From: Bacillota bacterium
GTDB lineage: Bacteria; Bacillota; Clostridia; Peptostreptococcales; Acidaminobacteraceae
Assembly: GCA_020161295.1 (NCBI GenBank)
Contig: JAIUOA010000018.1
Coordinates: 1 to 48,100 of the forward strand
Length of the DNA stretch: 48,100 nt
Reading direction: 5' to 3'
The notes under the pieces are model-generated. The model saw only the letters and a program-made list of their open reading frames with translations. It was not told the origin of the DNA and did not search any database. Position numbers and translations under genes: made by a program. This document shows, one piece after another, positions 24,963 to 33,700 of the stretch. Position 1 is the stretch's first letter; every line of letters begins with the position of its first letter.

Positions 24963-25546
24963 ATTATCAAATCGATGATCTGAGAGAAGCAGTAGAGAGC
25001 TTGAATGAAGCGTTGTACAGAGATGATCCAGAAGAAGTCGATATGGTTGTAAGGGTCATCAAGAACATCGCGACTAATATTAAAAATGAATATTGGACCC
25101 AGCATGTCAATGAAGATGAAATCGTCATTCAACCGGTTCAAAGTAAGAATAAGGACTATAAAACCATTAACACCATCGAATTTCTCTATAAACCAATGCA
25201 TTTTGTAAATATCTATGAGGGAAATGACATCGAGTTATTTTCGAGAGATCGAACAGAAGAGCTAATGGAATCTGGGGCAATTGAGATTCATAACGAGTTT
25301 TGGCAGACGCACGAAATCGTCTATGGCAATGTATTTGGGTCGCTGCCTATCGAGCTCGTCCCTAACGATGGAATCGCAAAGCTGCTAAAATGTGGCTGGA
25401 AAAAGACCAACGTCGATATCATCGAGTTTTCAAAGCATTTATCACTTAGTGAAATTAGAGAATTGGCAGAAAGGAAATATCGTCATTATATTTTATTAAA
25501 AGAAATTGCAACGCAAAGCGTGCTTTTGCTCAGATACAATTTTTGA
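24959..25546 (+). CDS. Unknown protein coupled to ltaE
   Basis: A 195-residue soluble, acidic protein; I do not recognise a family. It opens with a helical, acidic stretch (DDLREAVESLNEALYRDDPEEV), then a beta-rich middle, and ends helical. No signal peptide or membrane segment. The frame opens earlier (GTG 24944), but TTGGAGGG lies inside that stretch and ATG 24959 overlaps the ltaE stop by the ATGA arrangement, which strongly suggests a real, coupled gene. A pseudouridine synthase gene follows after 13 bases. Confidence 0.75.
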   Translation: MNYQIDDLREAVESLNEALYRDDPEEVDMVVRVIKNIATNIKNEYWTQHVNEDEIVIQPVQSKNKDYKTINTIEFLYKPMHFVNIYEGNDIELFSRDRTEELMESGAIEIHNEFWQTHEIVYGNVFGSLPIELVPNDGIAKLLKCGWKKTNVDIIEFSKHLSLSEIRELAERKYRHYILLKEIATQSVLLLRYNF

Positions 25547-25559
25547 TGATGGGTTAAAT

Positions 25560-26465
25560 ATGTTTATAAATAAGGAGTCCTTACGACTTGATTATGTTGT
25601 GGAGGCGCATGATGACGGTTTGAAGGTTATCGATGTCCTGGCAACCTCTATGAATATTTCGAGTCGTTTGATTCGAAAGTGTAAAAATCATAAAAACATA
25701 TGGCTAAACGGTCATACGGGATCTGTCAATCGCATCGTCAGGGAAGGTGACGTCATTAGTATGCTTTTAGATCATGACGAAAATACGTTTGATCCTAACC
25801 CAATCCCTGTTACAGCCCTCTATGAAGATGGCGATATATTGGCTGTAGAAAAGCAACCGTTTCTAGTGGTGCATCCCACGAAAGGACATCCTGAGGGCAC
25901 GCTGGCCAATGCGCTATCACATTTCCAATATCAAAGAGGTCAGAACTATAAGATAAGGTTTATCAATCGCTTAGACCGCGATACCTCTGGAATCGTACTG
26001 ATCGCAAAAAATGCATATGCTCAACAAATCATTTCTGAGCAAATGCAAGCAAATTTGGTCGATAAAGTGTATGTAGCCATCGTTGAAGGGGTGATGACCG
26101 ATGATCAGGGAACCATCGACCTTCCGATTGAACGGGAAGAAGCTTTAGATATCAAACGGATTGTTATGGAAGATGGCTTGCCCTCGGTCACACATTATAC
26201 AGTTTTAGAGCGATTCGAAAACGCCACGCTAGTCAACATCCAGTTGGAGACGGGGAGAACACACCAGATCCGGGTACACTTCTCACATATCGGTCACCCT
26301 GTCTTAGGAGATGTGCTTTATGGCGCGTCGTCGACGCTTATCAATAGACAAGCGCTTCACTGCCATCAGATGGCGTTTAAGCCGCCTAGAGAGCCTGAAA
26401 AAATCTATGTGACCAGTGAAATACCTGAAGACATGTCACAGGCCATAATAAAACTTAGAGGTTAA
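25560..26465 (+). CDS. RluA/RluD-family RNA pseudouridine synthase
   Basis: Isomerises uridines in rRNA or tRNA. The catalytic aspartate is Asp139 in NRLDRDTSGIVLIAKN. Other conserved blocks are PFLVVHPTKGH, ETGRTHQIRVH and HPVLGDVLYG. An S4-like N-terminal part is visible (SSRLIRKCKNHKNIWLNG). At 301 residues it has RluD-like length, but the target base cannot be assigned. An in-frame TTG at 25506 would lie within the previous gene; ATG 25560 is preferred although its ribosome site (GATGGG) is weak. Last gene of the ltaE group; no terminator is seen before the RNA promoter at 26476. Confidence 0.9.
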   Translation: MFINKESLRLDYVVEAHDDGLKVIDVLATSMNISSRLIRKCKNHKNIWLNGHTGSVNRIVREGDVISMLLDHDENTFDPNPIPVTALYEDGDILAVEKQPFLVVHPTKGHPEGTLANALSHFQYQRGQNYKIRFINRLDRDTSGIVLIAKNAYAQQIISEQMQANLVDKVYVAIVEGVMTDDQGTIDLPIEREEALDIKRIVMEDGLPSVTHYTVLERFENATLVNIQLETGRTHQIRVHFSHIGHPVLGDVLYGASSTLINRQALHCHQMAFKPPREPEKIYVTSEIPEDMSQAIIKLRG

Positions 26466-26475
26466 TGGCATGGCA

Positions 26476-26504
26476 TTGAACTTTTACGTATTTTGACGTA
26501 TAAT
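26476..26504 (+). promoter_or_regulatory. Promoter of the 6S RNA gene
   Basis: TTGAAC (26476-26481), 17-base spacer, consensus TATAAT (26499-26504). No open reading frame follows; transcription should start near 26511. Confidence 0.8.
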
Positions 26505-26510
26505 AATATT

Positions 26511-26727
26511 AACATCTGGAATGTTGGTTGCCTTTTAAAAAAATACCACTGATTTTTTTATGGGAAGATGCGTTCTAATGCGTATGACAGGCTGCCATTG
26601 AGTAGAAGTCAGAAACAATAGATAGTCCACCCACCTACTAGGGTGTGGTGTGAGATTTTTGGGGTGACGGCATTCTGGATCCCATTGGTTTATTAAGCGA
26701 CATAGTTTTCGATTATGTCGCTTTTTT
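26511..26727 (+). ncRNA. ssrS: 6S RNA (probable)
   Basis: A 360-base stretch without a gene has its own promoter (26476-26504) and intrinsic terminator (26695-26727), giving an RNA of about 200 bases. The ends pair into a bulged rod: AATA/TATT and CCA/TGG, then ATGGGA (26560-26565) with TCCCAT (26680-26685), AGA with TCT, TGC with GCA. An apical hairpin CACCC/GGGTG lies near 26629-26645. The paired flanks GAAGATGCGTTC and GACGGCATTCTGGA closely echo the closing arms of E. coli 6S RNA (GAGATGTTCGC / GGCGGCATCTCGGA). 6S RNA mimics an open promoter and sequesters housekeeping RNA polymerase. Exact mature ends are not determined. Confidence 0.72.
26695..26727 (+). terminator. Terminator of the 6S RNA gene
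   Basis: AAGCGACATA (26695-26704) / TATGTCGCTT (26714-26723), nine-base loop, T tract to 26727. Confidence 0.92.
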
Positions 26728-26778
26728 ATATGTAAAATTTGGTCACAAAAATGTGAAATAAATGTAAAGATAGATTTG

Positions 26779-26807
26779 TTGAATTGTTCACAATTGAAGC
26801 ATATAAT
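26779..26807 (+). promoter_or_regulatory. LTA synthase promoter with an inverted repeat at the -35
   Basis: TTGAAT (26779-26784), 17-base spacer, consensus TATAAT (26802-26807). AATTGT (26782-26787) / ACAATT (26790-26795), two bases apart, extends to 9-base arms with one mismatch and overlaps the -35: a possible operator. Confidence 0.7.
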
Positions 26808-26828
26808 GTTCATGTTGGAGGGATTGAC

Positions 26829-28679
26829 ATGAATTTAATTGAAAAATATATCTTGAAAAACGACTTCTTAAAATATGCTTGGATCATGCTACTTGCGTTT
26901 GCTATAAAAGTGAGCTATTTCAACTTTTCTACGGGAATGCCGTTTAATAAAATAAAGTATATTCTCGTCACTGTATCTGTGCTGTTTCTGGTGTTTACAT
27001 TGTTATACCGAACAAAAAGATGGTATCTCATCTTTAGTGGATTAATCACACTGGTGATGTTTGGTGATTTATTATACTTTAGATATTTTAACGACTTTTT
27101 ATCCGTTAAGCTGGTGAACCAAGCGACATTTGTCGGATCGGTGACTAAAATCGTCGTCTCGATCGTGAAATTTACAGATATCATATTGTTTGTCGATCTC
27201 TTCGTGTTTTTATGGCTGACGAAGAATCAAAACAATTTGAACCTGTTTAAACACAAAATCTCATTTGCGCTTTCTTTGATTATTTTACCGACCATTATCC
27301 TCAGCATTTCGTTTTCTTCGATCTATACTGGAATAAAGAAGTATGAATTCTTTAACTATCACGTGTATGATTTTATTTCGTTAGATCCAGAGAATAACCA
27401 ACTGACTTCGGACACGAGAAACGCGCTCGTGGACACGTTGAGAGAGGTCCATCGTGAGAGTGCTTCCGGAGAGTATTTCGGAATCGCTAAAGAGAAAAAA
27501 ACGGTTATTCTAGTACAAATCGAGTCACTTCAAAATGCCATGGTAGGCGCGTTCTATAACGGCCAGGAAATCACGCCAAATATCAACCGCATCATCAATC
27601 AGGACTCAATTTATTTCGAAAATTATTATCAACAGCTAGGTAAGGGGAATACGTCTGATGCTGAGTTTACCTCGCTGAACTCCTTATATCCGATTACTTC
27701 TGGCAACACCTATAACGTTTATGAAAACAATGGGTTTTATGGGTTGCCATGGATTCTCAGAGAACATGGATATTCCGCATCGTCTTATCATGGCTATAAA
27801 GCAAGCTTCTGGAATCGCATGAATGTCTATCCACAAATCGGCTTTGAAGAGAGCTTTTTCGATGTGGATTATGTCATGGGGGATAAAGTCGTGTTTGGTC
27901 TAGATGACCATGACTTTTTCGAACAGACGGTTCCTAGAATTGCTGATAACCCAGATAAGAGCTTCCATTTTTTAGTGACGCTTTCATCGCACAAGCCGTT
28001 TGAACTTTCTGAGGACAAGCGCTTTATCACATTAGCAGAGGAAGATCAGAACTTTTTTGGCGATTACATTAACTCCATTCATTACATGGACCATGCTTTT
28101 GGTGAGTTTATCGACGAACTGAAAGCCTCAGGTGTCTATGACGATTCGGTCATCATTTTCTATGGGGACCATTTTGGAATCGGTATGGAGGATGAAGTTG
28201 CCCTTGCCCGTATGGAAGCCTTTTTAGGCGAACCCTATACACATGAAGAAATGTTTAATGTCCCTTTAGTGATTCACGTCCCAGGATCAGGCATTAAAAT
28301 GACAAAGGATGTAACCGGTGGTCAAATCGATCTTTTACCGACTGTAATGAACGTACTCGGCATTAATAACGAGTACTTGACATTAGGTAAGGACCTATTG
28401 AATACTGAAGAGGGCTTTGTTGCCTCACAGACATTCTTAGAGAAGGGTTCTTTTATCGACAACACGAAGGTTTTCCAGATAGCACGAGATGGTGTGTTTG
28501 AAAATTCAACCGCTTATGATCGGGATACGCATGAACCAATCGACATTGAACTCTGCCGTGAAGGATATGAGAGAGCGCTTTTCGAAATCAACCTCAGTAA
28601 AAAGATCACGGAGACGGATGCTGTGGTTAGTATCGTTACTGAACTACAGAACAAAGATGGAAAATATGATATAGAGTAA
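26829..28679 (+). CDS. Lipoteichoic acid synthase-like sulfatase-domain protein
   Basis: The enzyme family polymerises glycerol-phosphate from phosphatidylglycerol outside the membrane. Five N-terminal membrane segments (about residues 12-180) are followed by an extracellular sulfatase-fold domain. Manganese and catalytic residues match LtaS: Glu232 in VQIESLQN, the nucleophile Thr275 in GNTSDAEFTSLNSLYP, and Asp447-His448 in FYGDHFGIG. YHGYKASFWNR is the conserved glycerol-phosphate site. Total length 616 fits. The frame is open to 26784, but that TTG lies within the promoter; ATG 26829 follows TGGAGGG. Monocistronic, convergent with bactofilin. A primase (LtaP-like) or phosphoethanolamine-transfer role is the main alternative. 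Confidence 0.9.
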   Translation: MNLIEKYILKNDFLKYAWIMLLAFAIKVSYFNFSTGMPFNKIKYILVTVSVLFLVFTLLYRTKRWYLIFSGLITLVMFGDLLYFRYFNDFLSVKLVNQATFVGSVTKIVVSIVKFTDIILFVDLFVFLWLTKNQNNLNLFKHKISFALSLIILPTIILSISFSSIYTGIKKYEFFNYHVYDFISLDPENNQLTSDTRNALVDTLREVHRESASGEYFGIAKEKKTVILVQIESLQNAMVGAFYNGQEITPNINRIINQDSIYFENYYQQLGKGNTSDAEFTSLNSLYPITSGNTYNVYENNGFYGLPWILREHGYSASSYHGYKASFWNRMNVYPQIGFEESFFDVDYVMGDKVVFGLDDHDFFEQTVPRIADNPDKSFHFLVTLSSHKPFELSEDKRFITLAEEDQNFFGDYINSIHYMDHAFGEFIDELKASGVYDDSVIIFYGDHFGIGMEDEVALARMEAFLGEPYTHEEMFNVPLVIHVPGSGIKMTKDVTGGQIDLLPTVMNVLGINNEYLTLGKDLLNTEEGFVASQTFLEKGSFIDNTKVFQIARDGVFENSTAYDRDTHEPIDIELCREGYERALFEINLSKKITETDAVVSIVTELQNKDGKYDIE

Positions 28680-28690
28680 TAACATAAAGA

Positions 28691-28722
28691 AAAAGGTGCC
28701 TCTATAAAGAAGCACCTTTTTT
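28691..28722. terminator. Bidirectional terminator, LTA synthase / bactofilin
   Basis: AAAAGGTGC (28691-28699) / GCACCTTTT (28712-28720), with inner TCT/AGA pairing, T tract on the plus strand and TTTTTCTTT on the minus strand. It includes the stop codon of the bactofilin gene. Confidence 0.9.
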
Positions 28723-29181
28723 ATTTGATTTTTGATCATGTTCGATGGGTTTGTTTTTATCACCTGGCTTTGTAAACTCAATCAGGTTGATTTCAGCAGG
28801 TGTCTGCAGCATTGGATCTAATGTGATGACCAACTCTTCAGTGGGATCCACAAAGCAATTTCCTTTGAAAGTGGAGCCTTCTTTTGTATTAAAGCTTTTT
28901 GCGATGATATCACCAGTGAGTTTTGCATTTTGATGGAGATTAATCTTCGTTCTTACATTGATGTTACCTTCACAGCTACCGTATATATCAGCACCTAGGC
29001 TTTTAATGTCGCCGATCACAGAAGCGTTTTCGCTGATGATGACGTTGCCAAGCGCCGTAATATTCCCCCTGATTTTACCATCGATTCTTACGCTTCCCTC
29101 ACATTCCAAATCGCCTTTGATCAATGAGTTGGGACCAATAATAATGTCAAAGCTGAGTTCGACTTCTTTCTTTTGAAACAT
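28702..29181 (-). CDS. Bactofilin family polymer-forming protein
   Basis: A 159-residue protein with a central right-handed beta-helix of short repeats (GDLECEGSVRIDGKIRGNI, ENASVIGDI, SCEGNINV, NAKLTGDI), the DUF583/bactofilin fold, and a disordered charged tail. Bactofilins polymerise without nucleotide and act as membrane-associated scaffolds, often recruiting peptidoglycan hydrolases. The M23 peptidase gene directly upstream (12-base gap) is the classic bactofilin-LytM pair. Start ATG 29181 after GGAGG. It is transcribed with the peptidase from the promoter at 30229-30258. Confidence 0.92.
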   Translation of the reverse strand: MFQKKEVELSFDIIIGPNSLIKGDLECEGSVRIDGKIRGNITALGNVIISENASVIGDIKSLGADIYGSCEGNINVRTKINLHQNAKLTGDIIAKSFNTKEGSTFKGNCFVDPTEELVITLDPMLQTPAEINLIEFTKPGDKNKPIEHDQKSNKKGASL

Positions 29182-29193
29182 GTGGGCCTCCGA

Positions 29194-30198
29194 TTAATTG
29201 GATTTTATGAGCTTCAATGGATTGATAGGCGTACCGTTATAGCGGATTTCAAAGTGTAAGTGTGAACCTGTTACGCGACCAGTTGTTCCAATCGTAGCCA
29301 CTTTTGTTCCTTTTTCAATCATATCACCAGGGCTAAAGAGCAGTGATTTACAATGTGCATAAACAGATTCATAACCATAACCGTGATCGATGATGAGTAC
29401 ATTGCCGAAATTTCCATCATAACCTGCAAACGTTACGACTCCTGAGCCGGCTGCGTAAATAGGCGTGCCCACTTTATTGCTTATATCGATACCGTTGTGA
29501 AGAGTGGTTCTTCCGGTGATGGGATCCTTTCTATAGCCAAATGGTGAGCTATAGGTTCCGTTAGCAGGATAGAAATCTGGTCTTGAATCCAAATAGGTAA
29601 GTTGCGATTCCAGCTTGCTGACTAACTCACTGTATGCTTCAGTCTGTTCGCTGATAATCGTCGATATTTCATCGTTACCAATTAAGGCGTCAATTTCTGT
29701 TAAAAGAATTTCATCGGCTGCTAATGTTTCTTCTGAGGTACTTAGGTTGACTTCCCTGGAAAAGGAACGGCTCACAGGTGGTTTTACATCGGAATTGGTC
29801 TCTTCATTAAACAGTGACACCAATTGTGAGACATAAGCTTGTGTTTGTTCCATTTCGAGCAGGCGCTCTGCTAAGAAATCGTTCGACTCTTGGAGCTTGG
29901 CTTTTAAAGTCTTTATTTCTTCTGTTTTATTCGCGTTGATGTTCGTCAGCAAATCGATATGATCTTGAGTTTTAATTAGGTCAGTGGTTAATGCTGTATT
30001 TTTAGTGGCTAAATTATCATTAATGACAGTCGAAGTGATGCTGCTTAATAAAAGTGTAATATTTATAACGATGAGCACGACCAAAATAATAAAGGCTGCA
30101 AGAAGATTCAACTTCCACTGTTTGATGGATTTTTCAGCATTTGGAATGACCATAACCGTAACTCGATTTCGGTGAAATGCTTGTTTTATTTTCTCCAT
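29194..30198 (-). CDS. Membrane-anchored M23 (LytM) peptidoglycan endopeptidase
   Basis: Residues 1-30 are cytoplasmic and basic, 31-53 a membrane helix, about 60-220 mainly coiled coil, and 222-334 the LytM domain. Zinc ligands and catalytic residues are all present: His234 and Asp238 (HNGID), His282 (YAH), His313 and His315 (HLH). The domain is thus predicted to be active, unlike divisome activators of the EnvC type. The coiled coil and the neighbouring bactofilin suggest local cell-wall cutting during shape or septum control. Start ATG 30198 after GGAGG. First gene of the pair, divergent from the MarR gene. Confidence 0.93.
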   Translation of the reverse strand: MEKIKQAFHRNRVTVMVIPNAEKSIKQWKLNLLAAFIILVVLIVINITLLLSSITSTVINDNLATKNTALTTDLIKTQDHIDLLTNINANKTEEIKTLKAKLQESNDFLAERLLEMEQTQAYVSQLVSLFNEETNSDVKPPVSRSFSREVNLSTSEETLAADEILLTEIDALIGNDEISTIISEQTEAYSELVSKLESQLTYLDSRPDFYPANGTYSSPFGYRKDPITGRTTLHNGIDISNKVGTPIYAAGSGVVTFAGYDGNFGNVLIIDHGYGYESVYAHCKSLLFSPGDMIEKGTKVATIGTTGRVTGSHLHFEIRYNGTPINPLKLIKSN

Positions 30199-30228
30199 GA
30201 TTCCTCCGTTGTAATAAAAACTTAATAT

Positions 30229-30258
30229 ATTCTACCACAGCAACCTACAAAATTACAA
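30229..30258 (-). promoter_or_regulatory. Promoter of the M23 peptidase-bactofilin pair
   Basis: Minus-strand TTGTAA (30253-30258), 18-base spacer, extended -10 TGgTAGAAT (-10 at 30229-30234). Confidence 0.5.
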
Positions 30259-30276
30259 CGTAAAACTAGAATTTAG

Positions 30277-30305
30277 TTTACCTAATTATATTTATTTTGT
30301 AAAAT
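30277..30305 (+). promoter_or_regulatory. marR-like gene promoter with palindrome over the -10
   Basis: TTTACC (30277-30282), 17-base spacer, TAAAAT (30300-30305). TATTTT-GT-AAAATA around the -10 is a 14-base palindrome that could be the MarR protein's own operator. Confidence 0.5.
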
Positions 30306-30337
30306 AGAGTGTAAGAGATACTATGGAGGTAATAAAG

Positions 30338-30763
30338 ATGAACGAGAGAACGGTCCGAATTGAGGAAAATTTAAGACGCGTCTGCTATAAGATCAAGAAG
30401 AAGGGCAGAGAAATCTTAAATGATGTTGATATAACCCCACCTCAATTTGAGGCGTTACAATATCTGAGAAAAGAAGAGAATTTAACGATAGGTGAACTAA
30501 GTGCGCAAATGTATTTGGCATGCAGTACTGTCACCGATTTACTGGACCGCATGGAGCGTAATGAACTCGTTAAACGCGTCAAGGATGAAAACGACCGACG
30601 AATCGTTAGAATCGTCGTACTTGATAAAGGCCATGAACTCATTAAACGCGTAATGGAAAATCGCATCAATTATGTAGAAAGCATTCTTAGCGAGATTGAC
30701 GAAGAGACGATCAAGGCTATTGATAGTGGATTTGCAATTTTCAACGAGAAAGTAGAATTATAA
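30338..30763 (+). CDS. MarR family transcriptional regulator
   Basis: A 141-residue winged-helix regulator. The recognition region reads LTIGELSAQMYLACSTVTDLLDRMERNELVKR, followed by the wing DENDRRIVRIVV, the MarR consensus. Cys16 lies in the region where OhrR-type members carry the sensing cysteine, but the surrounding residues differ, so redox sensing is only possible. ATG 30323 in the frame overlaps TGGAGG; ATG 30338, seven bases after it, is the start. It lies 25 bases before the giant signalling gene and is divergent from the M23/bactofilin pair, so it may control either side. Confidence 0.88.
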   Translation: MNERTVRIEENLRRVCYKIKKKGREILNDVDITPPQFEALQYLRKEENLTIGELSAQMYLACSTVTDLLDRMERNELVKRVKDENDRRIVRIVVLDKGHELIKRVMENRINYVESILSEIDEETIKAIDSGFAIFNEKVEL

Positions 30764-30788
30764 CTGTCGTCGCACAGGAGGCCAAACG

Positions 30789-33700
30789 GTGAAAATCATT
30801 AACGACCGATATGAAGTCATAGAATTGCTTGCACGAGAAAACAGTTTTGTGGAGTATCTGGTATCAGACAAACATAAAAATCGTCAGGTTAAGCGCATTA
30901 GGATATTTGATACAGAAATGTCGAATCATGATTTTATAAAACTCATGGAAGAGCATTTTGTCGAATTAAAAACGGTCGTTCACGAGAACGTGTTAGCAGT
31001 GTATGAATTTCAGGCGATTATGACCGTCAATAGCAACCGTGTCAATCGCAAGCAGTTTTTTTACACGTATGAACATTTTGATCCTTCTTGTGTTGTCAGT
31101 TATACGGAACTGAATAAATCGGAAATAAATCATGTTATCGTACAGCTGTGTAAAGCTGTACGCTTCTTGCATTTTAGAGGAATCGTTTATAAGTACCTGA
31201 ATTTTGACCATCTGATCATCATGCGCGTCAATGGTAAAATGGTTGTGAAGCTTAAGGACATCGCGAACAACCTGATCAACGATTATTACTTTAAAATGGA
31301 CCATGAACGGTATGCCCAGTTCATCGCACCAGAAATCATATGGGGTGAAGATACTTCCTATCAAGCGGATATCTATTCCTTGGGCGCGATGGTTTATTAT
31401 CTATATTACCGAATCGATTTTCAGCTGAAAACGCTGCAAAACTTAGCATCGACTGGATATTTAAATGAAATACATCGCTTTATTCTAAAATCCACTAGCC
31501 ATATCAAAGACGAGCGTTATGATTCAGTTCGTCAGTTCATCGATTCATTAAGTCAGCTGATTTGGATTGATGTGAATAATAGTGATATCAAGTATTATGA
31601 TAAAATTCATGAATCATCCAAAATCATCGGAAGAGAACCCATCATCAAAGAAATTAAGAAACTCATGGAATTGCGTTCTAGAAAGGCGTTGGCGCAGCAG
31701 GCTGCCTTTATTCAAGGGGAGAACGGAAGCGGAAAAACGAGGATCCTAAACGAAATCGTGTATATGTGTCGCTTTAACCGCTATTTTTATCTCTATTTAA
31801 AGCCTTCAGATTATTCGGATTCGCTATATACCATTAGAGCGTTAGTGAAGTTTATCGCCTCTCAAGAGGATGTTTCGCCGATTCTGATTCAAAAGTATGG
31901 GCAAGAGTTGGTCCATCTCGTTCCTGAGTTGGTGGTGAAATGGAATCTAAAAGAGACTAAAGAAATCGACGGAGAGTATCAAATCCTAAGGCTTTTGAAC
32001 CGTGTTTTCAATTTCTTCGTCGAATATACCAGCAACCATTTCTTCGTTTTTCTCGTCGACGATTTCGAAAAGCTTAGTCATGAAGAAGCGATCTTTTTCG
32101 AACTCATGCTATCCTATAAAGCGATCGGTAATTATTACCTCATCGCCACCACGAATAATGTCGATTGGATCAATAAAAAATATGCCGAAGTCATTAAACT
32201 GTTTAAGGTCCCCTCATTAAACCTGGAAGAAACGGGTTTAATCGTCAAGTCCGCTTTAGGACTGGCAGAGATTCCTTACAAACTAACGCATCGACTGATG
32301 CTGGAGAATCAAGGGAAAGCAAGTGTCACCAAGCGCATGTTAAAGAAGCTTTGGTATGACGGCGTCATATTTTTCGATGAAAAGACGATGCTATGGAATC
32401 TTGATGAGGTTGATGACAACTACATCTTTGAGTATATTGATCAAAGACAAGAAGACCTCGATCACGTGGTGAACAGTATTGAAAAGCCTTATTATGAAAT
32501 CCTTCGTAAAATATCCATTTTGAAGGGTTCATTTAGTATGCAAACCTTATTTAGTATTGCTGAGATTTCAGAGGAGATCGGTTATTACTTTCTGTATGAA
32601 ATGGAAGAAAAGCGCATACTCAACAAACGCATCAGCGATGTGGAGTATGTTTTTGTGTTTAATACAAATGAGTTAAGAAAGCTCTTTTATAACACCTTAT
32701 CAGCAGAAGAAGTCATACAGTTGTCGTTTAAAGCAGCGCGATACTATGAGCAGCGGTTTAGCCAGTTTGGAGAGATCCACGAGAGCTTGATCGATTATCT
32801 GTCGGCTTGTGGCGAGTCCAACAAAGCCGCTCAGTTTTGCCGCGATTTTGCGGATTTTTATCTGGAAAAAGCCAATACGGTTAAAGCCATTGAGTTACTT
32901 GAACAGAGCTTGGATTTGGAATTAAAGCTGAATCGCACGGAGTGGATTAAGAAAACGGCCATTCTTCTGATTAGACAACTGATCAAGGCGGGCCGTCTGG
33001 ACCGCGCGCACGATTATGTAAACGATATGAACAAACGACTGCCTGAAGAGGCAAAGCAAGCGCGAATCGACGTGATGATCGAACACGCTCAAATTCTTTA
33101 TTATAAAAATGACATCCAGGCAGCAGAAGATTTCGCTTCAAATGCGATCCAGCTCAGTCAGACATGTGAATACGGTGATGGCGAATTTAGAGCCGCTACG
33201 ATGAAATGTAAGTGTCTCGTGAGCAAAGGTGACTTAGAGGGCCACTGGAATTTGCTCAATCATTATCTTGCCTTAAGCAAGGTGGCGGGTGACTTATATC
33301 ACATGGCCATCTTTGAAAATGAACGTGGCGTCAACTATCTTTATAAAAATCAATTCAATCTGAGCATTGAAGCCTTTACAGAAAGTTTAAACTATTATAA
33401 AGAATTAGATGACGACGAAAACATCGTAAGGGCCTATAATAATTTTGGTGTCATCTATCTTGATGGCTATGGCGACTACATCACCGCTAGAGATTTCTTT
33501 AGAAAAGCTTATACGCGTGCCAGCAATCGAAACTACTCCGTTAGTTTACCGATTTACTTAAACAACCTAGGAGAAACGTATCGTATCGAAGGCCGTTATG
33601 AAATGGCTAACAAATACTTCGAAGAATCCCACCAGCTAGCGGAGTCCATCGGAGATAAGAACATGACCATACTCGCACTTTTAAACCTGTGCCATGGTCA

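Noticed and set aside
26511..26727. Riboswitch (c-di-AMP, c-di-GMP or SAM type) controlling the LTA synthase
   Set aside because: The conserved cores of these classes are not found, and the LTA gene has its own strong promoter after the terminator.
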